Origin: Pancytospora philotis
Lineage: Eukaryota; Microsporidia
Direction: 5' to 3'
DNA: 22,430 nt
NCBI GenBank assembly: GCA_023647555.1
Contig: JALRLY010000255.1
Location: 38,049-60,478, forward strand
A program made the translations under genes and the position numbers. Each line of letters starts with the position of its first letter. Position 1 is the first letter of the stretch. The notes beneath the pieces were generated by a model. That model made no database searches, had not been told where the DNA came from, and saw nothing but the letters and a program-made list of their open reading frames with translations. Of this stretch, positions 1 to 7,716 are shown piece by piece.

Positions 1-10
1 AAGCTGAGTG

Positions 11-70
11 CCAATATTCAGCAACATTCTCTGTAATACGTTTTGACAGTGCAGGGCCCAAGTTTAAAAC
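11..70 (+). promoter_or_regulatory. Upstream region of the SMP-domain gene: CCAAT box and GGGCCC start motif
   Basis: A CCAAT pentamer lies at 11-15 and a GGGCCC hexamer at 54-59, eleven bases before the ATG at 71, followed by an A/T-rich stretch. GGG or CCC motifs just upstream of the start codon are a known feature of microsporidian genes, so this motif favours the ATG at 71 over the later in-frame ATG at 182. A second CCAAT lies at 153-157, before that later ATG, so the choice is not certain. Confidence 0.4.
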
Positions 71-3000
71 ATGGTTGCGAAACCCTGCCATGTGTGCGCC
101 TTGGCCACGGCCGCCGAGCGGTTATGTTTGTCAACACGCTGTAACGCCGCTTCCAATAAAAAGCCAGCGGTAAACAACGGTATGATCGTACCAATAGTCA
201 GCTTTTTGGCCGGTGCGCTGCTCTTTCCGCTGCTCTATGCGCTGCTCCCGCCGTTCCTCACGAGTAAGCGCAGACGGCCGGAGGAATTCGTGCCGCCGCC
301 CGCCGAGAAGAGCATCAACTGGCGCCTGCGCGAGCAGATTAGGCTCAGCCTCGCATCGACCACCGACGTCGCGTGGGCGAACGTGCTGTTCCAGCAGCTG
401 TACGCGGAGATGATCCGCAACTTCGCGTACCGCACGCGCATGAAGAATGTGATACTCAAGTCCTTCGCGCCCGCCACGCGGCTGGGAATAGTCAAGAGCG
501 TGAAGATCAGCAACATCGACTTTGGCTGCCACGCGCCGTTCATCACCAGCATCCGCGTGCTGCGCCCCGGCGAGCTGGAGAGCATCACACACGCCGCCAA
601 AGGCCCGCAGGTGGACGATGAGGCGGGCACCGTGGAGGAGCTCGACGAGCTGTCGAAGGCCTTCGTGGAGCACAGCGCAAGCGTGCCGCAGATCAGTGCC
701 GAAGCCCCGGAGGTCACAAAAGCACCAGCGGCCGAAGCCGGAGGGCTATTCAAGCATAAAAACAGGACGGTGGCGGACCTGACGGCCAGCACGCCGGCGA
801 GCAAACCAGCACAGCCCAGCGGGCTGATCGAGGCGAACTTTAGCGCCTCCAGTCTGACCAGCTCCTCAACATCTACGCCATGCAGCGGCACTGTGTTGAA
901 TGCGCGGCCGTGCCAGATCAGCGAGAACGCCGCTGAGCCTGACGCGGCAACGTCGGCCACCTGGGCAGGGCGCATCGAGTTTGAAGACGATGCTGCGCGC
1001 AGCGGGCAGATTACAGACGACTCTGCGCGGGCGATATTCGATAATTTAATATTCCTGCTGGGCGTGGAGTACTCGGACAGATGCATGGTGTCGCTGGAGA
1101 TCGAGCTCCCGCGCAAAATCCGCGTGGGTGCCACCATCACGCTCGGAAGCTTCGAGGGCGAGATGCTGCTGCGCGTGCCGGCGCAGAACTACTCCACGCG
1201 CTACGAATATGCCTTTGTGCGCGATCCAAATTTTGCGATCGACGTTACCTCGGGGATCGCGGCGGGCGGGCGGCGGCCGCTTTTCCAGGGCAGCATCAGC
1301 CGGTTTGTGCGCAGAATGGTCGGATACTCGTTCAGACAGACGGTCGTGTACCCGAACTGGTGCCAGCAGCTCCAGGGCTTCCTGCCGTCCTCGCGCGACG
1401 TGGAGCACAGCATGGAGAGGATCACGCCGGATACCATCGGGAGCGCCGAGGCGCTTGGCGAGAAGATCCTAGTGTGTCTGAGCAACGACTTCAAGATACT
1501 CAGTAACAGCGGCGGCATCTGCTACCGCCAGTCCTGCAATCTGGTGAACGCGCAGCACATACGCCAGGCGCACTTCAGCGTTCCAGAGAGCTGCGCTGGA
1601 GAGCCCTGGCTGGCTGAGAAGGTGGCTGAGCTGGGCATTCTCGAGGGCGTGATAGCGCGCTTTGGCGGAGTGCGCGTTAACATCGATAACGGTGCGATCG
1701 CCCTGCTCCTGGCAGTCTTTGGCGACCAGGAGTACGAGTTCGTGCGCCTCATAATGCACGGCTATGTGATTTTCCAGAGGAACGATCCGCAGCAACCCGA
1801 ATTCATCGCGTTTACGGTCAGCAACAAGCAGTTGCACATTTTCCAGTACGGGAGCTGTGCAGACTACAATTTGTCCCAGCGCCGCATGGCTAGGCTGCGC
1901 AGTAAGCTCTGCAGCGCATCGGAGCCTGTGCCAAAGCGCGGTGTCTTTTCTAAGATCATCTCCAGGTGCCGCGGGCGCAAGGCCTCTGCTAGGTCTGGGA
2001 AAGAGGCAGAGAGGGGGCCAGTCGCTGATGCGTGCGCCGTACCCGCCCAGGAACACGCGCTCAGCATTGAGCATCTCAGGGGACTGTTCCAAGCGGCGTT
2101 AGACAGTGCGGCTAGCAGCCCCGCGGGACGCATAGCATCCGCGCCGCAGAGCGCCATCGAGGCCTGCATCCGCAGCGACAGCGCCCGCATGCGGCTCTTC
2201 TCTGACACAGCGAGCATCGTTAGAAAGGAGACCGTTGCGGACGGTACAACAACGACGGTGCTAGAGGAACCACCGATCGTTACCGATCCTGCCAGTGCTG
2301 TTAGAAGCTTCGCCGTGCATACGTACGACAGGGGCGACTGCGTCGTGGACATCTGCCCTGAGAAAGGCGTGGCATACATCCATAGGTGCGAGGCCGCGGA
2401 GGCAGATGCGATTAACGAAGAGAACGCTAAGTCCGCAGAGAAAGCGTTTTACATGCTGCAATTAGCGTCAGGGTCTGCGCAGAGCACGGCAGTGCCAAGC
2501 TGCTTCGTGGAGGCCGTGCAGCTGCAGCTGAGCAAGGAGCGGTTCCTGGCGGCCGCGAGGGGCGCGCCCTACGCGGTGGCGCCGGTGCCGCTGAAGCACG
2601 AGCAGCGGATACAGAACGGCGCGCTGTTCTTCGAGTTTGTGGCTGAGCACGAGGACGAGTTCCAGATCAAAGTGTCGGGGTGCTCAACGGGCAGAACGCT
2701 GTTCAAGGCGCGGAGAGTGGTTTCCCGGAACAGCTTCAGGCTGCTGGTGCCGACCGAGAACGACATCGTGCGCATCTCGCTGAAGCCGCGGTACAAGCGG
2801 AACAAGACCGTGCAGTACAAGCTCCTGGACATGCGCGGAGCGGCCGATCTGTTCGTGGACGGCTCCATCACGCTGCCGCCGGGCGTGAGTTTCAAACTCG
2901 CGCTGCGCGGCGCCCCGACGCACGTGGTCTTCTGGGACAGGGGCGGCGACGCGCAGGTAGCGTGCCATCTCAGGGAGGCGGACGGGCAGACGGCTGTCGG

Positions 3001-3115
3001 CGGCAGGGGCATCCTGCGCCCGGAGAGCAAGGACTACTCCGTGGTCTACCGCAACATAGGCAGCCAGAAGCGGCAGGTGGACATATCGTCGGGCATCTTG
3101 TATCTCGCCAGCTGA
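71..3115 (+). CDS. SMP-domain membrane protein, probable lipid-transfer protein at ER contact sites
   Basis: The product is 1014 residues from the ATG at 71, or 977 from the in-frame ATG at 182 (Met38). A hydrophobic segment at about residues 39-63 follows Met38 and is followed by basic residues, which looks like an N-terminal membrane anchor. Residues about 83-170 resemble the first half of an SMP (TULIP-type lipid-binding) domain, including a DVAWANVLFQQ stretch like the SWANVL region of Mmm1. The second half appears to resume at about residue 297 and end near a PNW at about 428. Between them lies a low-complexity Ala/Ser/Thr/Pro-rich insert. The remaining roughly 580 residues are unrecognised, and the last 170 look beta-rich. 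SMP proteins of the Mmm1, tricalbin and Nvj2/TEX2 families move lipids between the ER and other membranes. The anchor followed by SMP order fits this family, but the subfamily cannot be decided. The stop is 38 bp before the start of the duplicated block. Confidence 0.72.
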   Translation: MVAKPCHVCALATAAERLCLSTRCNAASNKKPAVNNGMIVPIVSFLAGALLFPLLYALLPPFLTSKRRRPEEFVPPPAEKSINWRLREQIRLSLASTTDVAWANVLFQQLYAEMIRNFAYRTRMKNVILKSFAPATRLGIVKSVKISNIDFGCHAPFITSIRVLRPGELESITHAAKGPQVDDEAGTVEELDELSKAFVEHSASVPQISAEAPEVTKAPAAEAGGLFKHKNRTVADLTASTPASKPAQPSGLIEANFSASSLTSSSTSTPCSGTVLNARPCQISENAAEPDAATSATWAGRIEFEDDAARSGQITDDSARAIFDNLIFLLGVEYSDRCMVSLEIELPRKIRVGATITLGSFEGEMLLRVPAQNYSTRYEYAFVRDPNFAIDVTSGIAAGGRRPLFQGSISRFVRRMVGYSFRQTVVYPNWCQQLQGFLPSSRDVEHSMERITPDTIGSAEALGEKILVCLSNDFKILSNSGGICYRQSCNLVNAQHIRQAHFSVPESCAGEPWLAEKVAELGILEGVIARFGGVRVNIDNGAIALLLAVFGDQEYEFVRLIMHGYVIFQRNDPQQPEFIAFTVSNKQLHIFQYGSCADYNLSQRRMARLRSKLCSASEPVPKRGVFSKIISRCRGRKASARSGKEAERGPVADACAVPAQEHALSIEHLRGLFQAALDSAASSPAGRIASAPQSAIEACIRSDSARMRLFSDTASIVRKETVADGTTTTVLEEPPIVTDPASAVRSFAVHTYDRGDCVVDICPEKGVAYIHRCEAAEADAINEENAKSAEKAFYMLQLASGSAQSTAVPSCFVEAVQLQLSKERFLAAARGAPYAVAPVPLKHEQRIQNGALFFEFVAEHEDEFQIKVSGCSTGRTLFKARRVVSRNSFRLLVPTENDIVRISLKPRYKRNKTVQYKLLDMRGAADLFVDGSITLPPGVSFKLALRGAPTHVVFWDRGGDAQVACHLREADGQTAVGGRGILRPESKDYSVVYRNIGSQKRQVDISSGILYLAS

Positions 3116-3382
3116 TTGATAAATGGATTCGCTGTTATGAGCGCATCCACTTGCATCATATGCCCGAATATTTTAGATTAAATCTCATTTGCAGTATTCT
3201 TTGTTTTTTCAACAGATTGCTGGCATCTGCGTTCCGATTGCACATTGCTAGCTACTTTAGATTGCATATAGACTGCTTACTAATCCAGCATGTAGCAACC
3301 AGCGCTGTTACTTCAAAGATCGCACAATCTGGCAGCGCTGCGCTTACGTCGCAAAAATTTCAGGCCGCGCGGCCCGGCGCCC
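3116..3382 (+). promoter_or_regulatory. LSM1 upstream region, copy 1, with AAAAATTT and CCC start signal
   Basis: This 267-bp spacer lies between the SMP-gene stop and the LSM1 ATG and is A/T-richer than the flanking coding regions. AAAAATTT occurs at 3353-3360 and CCC at 3380-3382 directly touches the ATG, matching the microsporidian start signature. From 3154 onward it aligns with 14742-14970 downstream of the retrotransposon, with about two dozen differences. No coding region is supported here. Confidence 0.6.
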
Positions 3383-3706
3383 ATGGGAGCACCGGAGTAC
3401 GGGGCGTACGAGACGTACCTGGACAAATTCGTGACGGTCCTCCTCCGCAACGGGCGGTTCATGTACGGCATCCTCAAGTCGTACGACCAGTACCACAGCA
3501 TCACGCTCAACTTCGCGGTCGAGCGCGTCTTCCTCGAGGGCAGCTACGCCGAGCGCAAGCACGGGCTGATCATCCTGCGCGGCGAGAACATCGCGCTTAT
3601 CGGCCTGGGCGAGCAGTTCGACGCGCGGCGGATGCAGAAGACCGGCTTCGAGGAGCTGGTGGCCCAGATAGACAGGGCCAAGGCCGATGCGGGGCTTGCA
3701 GAGTGA
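3383..3706 (+). CDS. LSM1: U6 snRNA-associated Sm-like protein LSM1, copy 1
   Basis: The product is 107 residues, close to a bare Sm fold with a short C-terminal helix. LSM1 is the subunit that distinguishes the cytoplasmic LSM1-7 ring, which binds the 3' ends of oligoadenylated mRNAs and promotes decapping and 5'-3' decay with Pat1. The Sm1 region is at about residues 12-50, with VLLRNGR, the DQ pair at 35-36 and VER at 47-49, all characteristic of LSM1. The Sm2 RNA-binding motif is LRGEN at residues 65-69. The ATG at 3383 is chosen because CCC and AAAAATTT lie just before it and the frame upstream shows no conservation between the two copies. It ends tail to tail with IMP3, 251 bp apart. 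Copy 2 differs only at residue 87 (Thr here, Ala there). Confidence 0.88.
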   Translation: MGAPEYGAYETYLDKFVTVLLRNGRFMYGILKSYDQYHSITLNFAVERVFLEGSYAERKHGLIILRGENIALIGLGEQFDARRMQKTGFEELVAQIDRAKADAGLAE

Positions 3707-3957
3707 TGCGCAATAAATAGTGTATTTGCACGGGCCTCCACTGCAGCTGAGTGCATGCAGCGCTGCAGCGGCGCGTATTCAACTGTTCCGGTATTCGTAT
3801 AAATCATTCGGGCCGCGTTGCGCGATATGACGCCGCAGCAAAAGTAGCGGGACAAACTGTATTTAATGTACAAAGCGCCAACCCGCGCAGCCTTCCGGCA
3901 CCGAAGTAGTGTGGAACGCGCCAGAATCTAGCAGCAAGGCAGACGCCTCGGCGGCGC
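3707..3957. other. Convergent LSM1-IMP3 spacer, copy 1
   Basis: This 251-bp spacer holds the 3' ends of both flanking genes. AATAAA at 3712-3717, six bases after the LSM1 stop, is a probable poly(A) signal. On the minus strand an ATTAAA-type hexamer lies upstream of 3870 for IMP3. Relative to copy 2 it has an extra 8-bp CGCTGCAG-like unit, two single-base gaps and several substitutions. I see no gene in it. Confidence 0.5.
3712..3717 (+). terminator. Poly(A) signal AATAAA of LSM1, copy 1
   Basis: The canonical hexamer begins six bases after the TGA stop, implying a very short 3' UTR as is common in Microsporidia. It is conserved in copy 2 at 15300-15305. Confidence 0.6.
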
Positions 3958-4503
3958 TCAGGCCGTGTATTTGTAGTCGTCGTAGTCCTCGTTGAACTCG
4001 TCGATCTTTTTGCGGATCTTGGAGCTGTCGGCCCAGCCAACGAACTCCTCCATGGCTCGGCTCACGAGCGTGGACGTGTCGCCGATGACCCGGCTGCCGA
4101 GCTTGACGTGGCCCTGCTGCACGAGCCGGTCGGCGTCCCGGAAGTGCTGCACGAGCTTCCTGTGCACCACGACCATGGGCAGGCGCCGCATGCACAGCGA
4201 GGAGACGCCGACCTTCGTGCAGTCGATCAGCTTGCGGTTCTCGATGATGCCGGTGTCGTAGAGCAGGCTGATGAACTTCTTGGCGATGAAAATTTTGAAG
4301 GGGTCGCTGTCCGGCAGCCGCGACAGACTCTCGGCGAGCTTGCGGACCATGCCGACGATGCGGCTGTAGAACTGGTACTCCTCGCGCGACTTGAGCAGGT
4401 ACTTCGCGGTGATGGTCTGCTCCCGGGGCGTGTTGGTGCTCGCCCACTCGAGGAAGTTCACTTTTTTGAGCAGCTTCTGCTCGTGGTATTTCAGCTCGCG
4501 CAT
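3958..4503 (-). CDS. IMP3: U3 small nucleolar ribonucleoprotein IMP3, copy 1
   Basis: The product is 181 residues, almost the same length as the human and yeast proteins, and is recognisable along its whole length. The N-terminus has the K-HEQKLLKKV-FL-W pattern, the middle has a RLPDSDPF stretch, and the S4-type RNA-binding region (about residues 105-150) contains RRLPMVV, the QQGHVKLG turn and DTSTLVSRAMEEFV. The C-terminus is the typical WADSSKI followed by an acidic end. IMP3 works in the nucleolar SSU processome, helping U3 snoRNA pair with pre-rRNA for early 18S cleavages. The ATG at 4503 is preceded on its own strand by AAAATTTT at -14 to -7. Ser66 is Asn in copy 2. It lies 209 bp from the AIG1-like gene on the same strand. 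Confidence 0.93.
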   Translation of the reverse strand: MRELKYHEQKLLKKVNFLEWASTNTPREQTITAKYLLKSREEYQFYSRIVGMVRKLAESLSRLPDSDPFKIFIAKKFISLLYDTGIIENRKLIDCTKVGVSSLCMRRLPMVVVHRKLVQHFRDADRLVQQGHVKLGSRVIGDTSTLVSRAMEEFVGWADSSKIRKKIDEFNEDYDDYKYTA

Positions 4504-4509
4504 GGCGGC

Positions 4510-4517
4510 AAAATTTT
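4510..4517 (-). promoter_or_regulatory. AAAATTTT start signal of IMP3, copy 1
   Basis: A perfect AAAATTTT lies 7 to 14 bases before the IMP3 ATG, in otherwise GC-rich sequence. It matches the AAATTT-type signal described upstream of microsporidian starts. It is conserved at 16092-16099. Confidence 0.55.
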
Positions 4518-4712
4518 ACCGGCTTTATCAACGGCGGCGGGGCTGCTCTGCGTGGCGCTGCTCCGATGAAGGATGCTCAATGCGCATTCTATCGCGTATT
4601 ATTGATTTTTAAATACGCAGACCCATCTGAAACAGCACAAGAATGGATCAAAAATGCACGCGCAGATGGTAAGAAATAGCATGGGGAGTATTTAGTGTCT
4701 ATTCTGCAACGA

Positions 4713-5453
4713 TCAGCACAGCTCGCTGCGGCTGTGCCGCCGGAGGATTACGCGTCTGGGAATCTCGGGCAGCGACTTTTTCGCGGCGGCCGCCTTCGGC
4801 TCGTAGGCAAAGAGCAGCTCGTACACAAGCACGCTGAAGCTCGAGAGCGCCGCGAAGAGCTGGAAGCGCTGGAAGGGGCTTATCTTCCGCAGGAACGGGT
4901 AGAGGTACATCTGCTCGGCGGCGATGAAGCCCTCCGAGGCCGCGTAGTATGCGATGCCGAAGCCGAGCAGGAACGCCCGGTGCTTCCAGCACTTGCTGAT
5001 CTTGGTCGCGGACTTCTCTATCAGCAGGATGACGAGCGGGAACGCGTGCTTCGGCAGCTCGTTGATGATGCTCGGGCGGGCGCCGCCCACGAAGTCGCTC
5101 CGGTTCTTCACGAGGAACGGGTCGATGAGGAAGAGCGTCCAGAAGATCAGCGCGACGAGAATCTCGAGGATGAGGCACGTGGCCACGCTGAAGCTGTGCG
5201 CCTCCTTTATGAACTTGCTCGTGTTCGCGACCCAGCCGACGGTGACCGCGAAGATCGTGTAGAGCAGGCCGATGTTCGTGAAGTAGAGGTACTCGCGGAT
5301 CTCCACTGCGCGCGCGTAGGCGGCGCTCTTGAACGGGTTCGCGATAACGTCCACGGAGTACACCGAAAACATGAAGCACACGGCTTTGATGGGCAGGAGG
5401 AGCCTCGAGTTGGTGGCGCGCGGCGGGCTTCCCGCTTTGGACAGTGTCTCCAT
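4713..5453 (-). CDS. FAR-17a/AIG1-like multi-pass membrane protein, copy 1
   Basis: The product is 246 residues with about six hydrophobic segments, near residues 18-42, 54-77, 87-112, 134-147, 160-178 and 196-216, followed by a basic C-terminal tail. The order and motifs match the FAR-17a/AIG1 family: a YFTN at 57-60, an FW-LF-ID-FLV stretch at 104-115, and a NELPKHAFPLVILLIE stretch at 131-146. In the animal members AIG1 and ADTRP an intramembrane Thr and His hydrolyse fatty acid esters of hydroxy fatty acids; by position Thr59 and His136 are the likely equivalents here. It probably acts in the ER or another internal membrane. Upstream, GGGG lies at -21 to -18 on its own strand. The identity of the family is fairly secure, while the substrate in this organism is unknown. 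Confidence 0.72.
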   Translation of the reverse strand: METLSKAGSPPRATNSRLLLPIKAVCFMFSVYSVDVIANPFKSAAYARAVEIREYLYFTNIGLLYTIFAVTVGWVANTSKFIKEAHSFSVATCLILEILVALIFWTLFLIDPFLVKNRSDFVGGARPSIINELPKHAFPLVILLIEKSATKISKCWKHRAFLLGFGIAYYAASEGFIAAEQMYLYPFLRKISPFQRFQLFAALSSFSVLVYELLFAYEPKAAAAKKSLPEIPRRVILRRHSRSELC

Positions 5454-5746
5454 CGTGAATTGTGTTTGTTCCCCGTTTCATTTTATGTCCGGTGCTATAT
5501 ATCAACAAACTGTGTCGGGGTGCTTTGCAGCGCATATTAATTATTAATTATTGGTATTGCTATTGGGTAAACGGGTCTGGGCGTGTAAGCGGTAATTTTT
5601 GATCTCGACATTATTGCAGCACATTTAGCGTGCGTCTGCGCAATTTTAGGGTAATGCGCTGTCTCTGACGATCTCGAAAAATTAGATTAACCGATTGGCT
5701 GCCGCCAGATGCGCCGGTGCAGACTATTTCCAAATTTTTGCACCCC
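5454..5746. promoter_or_regulatory. Divergent promoter between the AIG1-like and symplekin-like genes, copy 1
   Basis: This 293-bp region serves two genes transcribed away from each other. For the minus-strand gene it has GGGG (5471-5474 in reverse) and a TATATA run near 5497. For the plus-strand gene it has AAATTTTT at 5732-5739 and CCCC at 5743-5746 touching the ATG at 5747. In the middle, TTAATTA is repeated directly twice at 5537-5550, giving two TAATTA homeodomain-type cores. Three CCAAT boxes lie on the minus strand at 5550-5554, 5562-5566 and 5694-5698. Binding roles are inferred from the motifs only. Confidence 0.5.
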
Positions 5747-7501
5747 ATGGAGCCGTCGGATGGTGCCGCACTCTCGGTCGGCGAGTACGCCTGCGCACTG
5801 CGGCGCAGCTTTGCCGGGAGCCACAGCGAGCTCATCGCGCTCATGGCCCGCATGCCGCAGTCGATCACGGCCGAGACGGCGCCCGTGCTGCTGGGCGTGC
5901 TCGAGGACCTGTTCGCGGACGAGGTGGACATCGAGGAGGCGCTGCGGCCGCTGTTCATGCAGCACTTCGAGGAGATAGCCGACAGTCTGCGCGCGCATCT
6001 CCCGGAGCGGCTGGCCTGCCACCTCCCCGAAGTCGCGTTCAGGAGCGGCTCTGGGCACACGCAGGAGGATGCCCAGACTGTTGATTTTTTCGGCGCGCTG
6101 GGGCAGCTCATTGTCGAGGCCCTTGTCAAGGCGTCGCGCCACGAGATCATTAACGCCGTGAATGAGCTGCACGGCGAGGGCCTCGAGGACGTGCGCGTGC
6201 CCGGGCCCTCCGTCGGTGCCGTGCTCACGTACTACCTCGAACGGGCTGCCGATGCGCAGTGCAGCGCGATCGTGCGCCACGTCGCCTTCTTAGCTACGCC
6301 CGAGGCCGTTCCGGATATCCTTGCGCATTTCAGCGAGCGGCCGGAGATGGCCGGGCTGTTCTTCCTCGCCGCCAGGCTTCTGAACCCCGACGTGCTCGCG
6401 GCGGCTGCCGAGGCCGCGTGCCGGGAGAAGCGCTTCTTCAAGCCGGACCTCGTCGGCGCGCTCCCGGACGTGGACATCGAGCGCGTCATCGAGGAGACCC
6501 GCGACTACAACTGGGAGGTGCTGCAGGCGGTCGTTGAGGCACGCCCTGACGCCACAGGCGCGGTCGTCGCGGCGTTTGCGGAGGGCAGGCTGAAAGTGAG
6601 CCGCAAGGGCTTCCTGGAGCGTATCGCCGCGCTGGACGGCTACTTCGCGCACTACTTCACTGAGATGGGCCTGTCTGACGAGGAGATGGGGGACCTCAGC
6701 GCGAAGAGCGAGCACTTCCGCCAGCGCTACTACGCCACGATCGAGTCCGAGCCGAAAATGGCTGCTTTTTGCCGCGCGCTCGCGGCCCAGCCCGAGGAGG
6801 AGGTGCTTGCGTTTGTGAAGCAGAACACCAGCAGCCCCAACTTCAGCCTGTTTCTCCGGAGCCTGTGCTCCGCGATGCGCCTGTCCGGGGACCTCAAGGC
6901 GTACGCGGTTGAGCGCCTCGCGCGCATGCCCGAGTACTTCCACATGCTGATCACGTACCTGGGCATCGCGACGGTCGAAACGCTGCTCGAGGACTTCTAC
7001 CAGCCCGAGGCGAGCATCGAGGCGCTGCTCAGGAAGTACCACCCGCAGGAGCTGCTCATCGAGCTGCACCACTTCGAAAACTGCGAGCTCGCTGGCAGGC
7101 TGATCGCTGAGTGCGTCCGCATGGAGCGCTTCTGCGACCGCGACTGGGCCTTCGCGATGAAGACGCTCGAGGGCGTCGACACGCCCATCAAGATGCCGAC
7201 ATGCCTGCAGCTGCTCAAGCACAGACGGAGCCTGTCCAGCCAGACGCTGGTGTTCCTCAAGCGCTCTGCCAATCGCAGCGTGTTGCGCAGCCAGACCGCC
7301 TTTGCCGGGCTGGTCAGCTGCCTCGAGTACCTCGGGCCATCCTGCGTGCAGGTGCTGGAGGCCATGGGGCGAGACGAGGCGCTTGCGTGTCTGCGCGAGT
7401 CCCGTGCGGTCTACGACGACCTGCGCGAGTTCCTCAGGACTCGCAGGGGCGATGAACTGGTGCGGTACCGCAAGCTCAGCGACTATCTGTCGTGGGTCTG
7501 A
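5747..7501 (+). CDS. Helical-repeat protein, probable symplekin/Pta1 homologue, copy 1
   Basis: The product is 584 residues from the ATG at 5747; the frame extends 10 codons upstream but only to a GTG. CCCC touches the ATG and AAATTTTT lies just before it, supporting this start. It appears all-helical, with HEAT-like repeating pairs of amphipathic helices and no catalytic motif. The last third (about residues 375-555) has the layout of the symplekin C-terminal domain, where a helix with an MKTL and KMPTCLQLL pattern is followed by a stretch ending FAGLVSCLEYLGPSCVQVLEAM, comparable to the [23 protein letters not shown] region of symplekin. Symplekin/Pta1 is the scaffold of the cleavage and polyadenylation machinery. 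The protein would be short compared with yeast Pta1 (785 residues), as expected for a reduced genome. Other HEAT-type scaffolds remain possible. Confidence 0.5.
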   Translation: MEPSDGAALSVGEYACALRRSFAGSHSELIALMARMPQSITAETAPVLLGVLEDLFADEVDIEEALRPLFMQHFEEIADSLRAHLPERLACHLPEVAFRSGSGHTQEDAQTVDFFGALGQLIVEALVKASRHEIINAVNELHGEGLEDVRVPGPSVGAVLTYYLERAADAQCSAIVRHVAFLATPEAVPDILAHFSERPEMAGLFFLAARLLNPDVLAAAAEAACREKRFFKPDLVGALPDVDIERVIEETRDYNWEVLQAVVEARPDATGAVVAAFAEGRLKVSRKGFLERIAALDGYFAHYFTEMGLSDEEMGDLSAKSEHFRQRYYATIESEPKMAAFCRALAAQPEEEVLAFVKQNTSSPNFSLFLRSLCSAMRLSGDLKAYAVERLARMPEYFHMLITYLGIATVETLLEDFYQPEASIEALLRKYHPQELLIELHHFENCELAGRLIAECVRMERFCDRDWAFAMKTLEGVDTPIKMPTCLQLLKHRRSLSSQTLVFLKRSANRSVLRSQTAFAGLVSCLEYLGPSCVQVLEAMGRDEALACLRESRAVYDDLREFLRTRRGDELVRYRKLSDYLSWV

Positions 7502-7716
7502 GCGTCCATTGCTTTATTAAATCTGTAGAAGAAAACTGTTCTCATTCAAGAAATGTGCACATTGATTATAGCTGGTGCGCATTCATTACATTATAACGAA
7601 CATTTTGTATCGTAAAATTAGTGCATGTATGTAAATTTTAATGGTACAATGGTGGTGCTATTAACGCGTGGCAGCTCATTAGCATATTATCAGGACAATG
7701 ACGCAGCAGGATATCG
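7502..7716. other. Convergent spacer between the symplekin-like and arrestin-like genes, copy 1
   Basis: This 215-bp A/T-rich spacer separates two genes that end toward each other. ATTAAA, a poly(A)-like variant, occurs shortly after the TGA of the plus-strand gene. No open frame or RNA gene is recognisable in it. The equivalent in copy 2 is 19084-19298. Confidence 0.5.

Noticed and set aside
2680..3720. 346-codon plus-strand frame across the SMP-gene end and LSM1
   Set aside because: It overlaps two well-supported genes in another frame and is composed of Arg/Ala/Gly-rich shadow sequence.
4695..5540. 281-codon plus-strand frame opposite the AIG1-like gene, and the 278-codon minus-strand frame
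   Set aside because: Both are long only because the DNA is GC-rich. The 246-residue minus-strand frame has membrane segments and family motifs; these do not.
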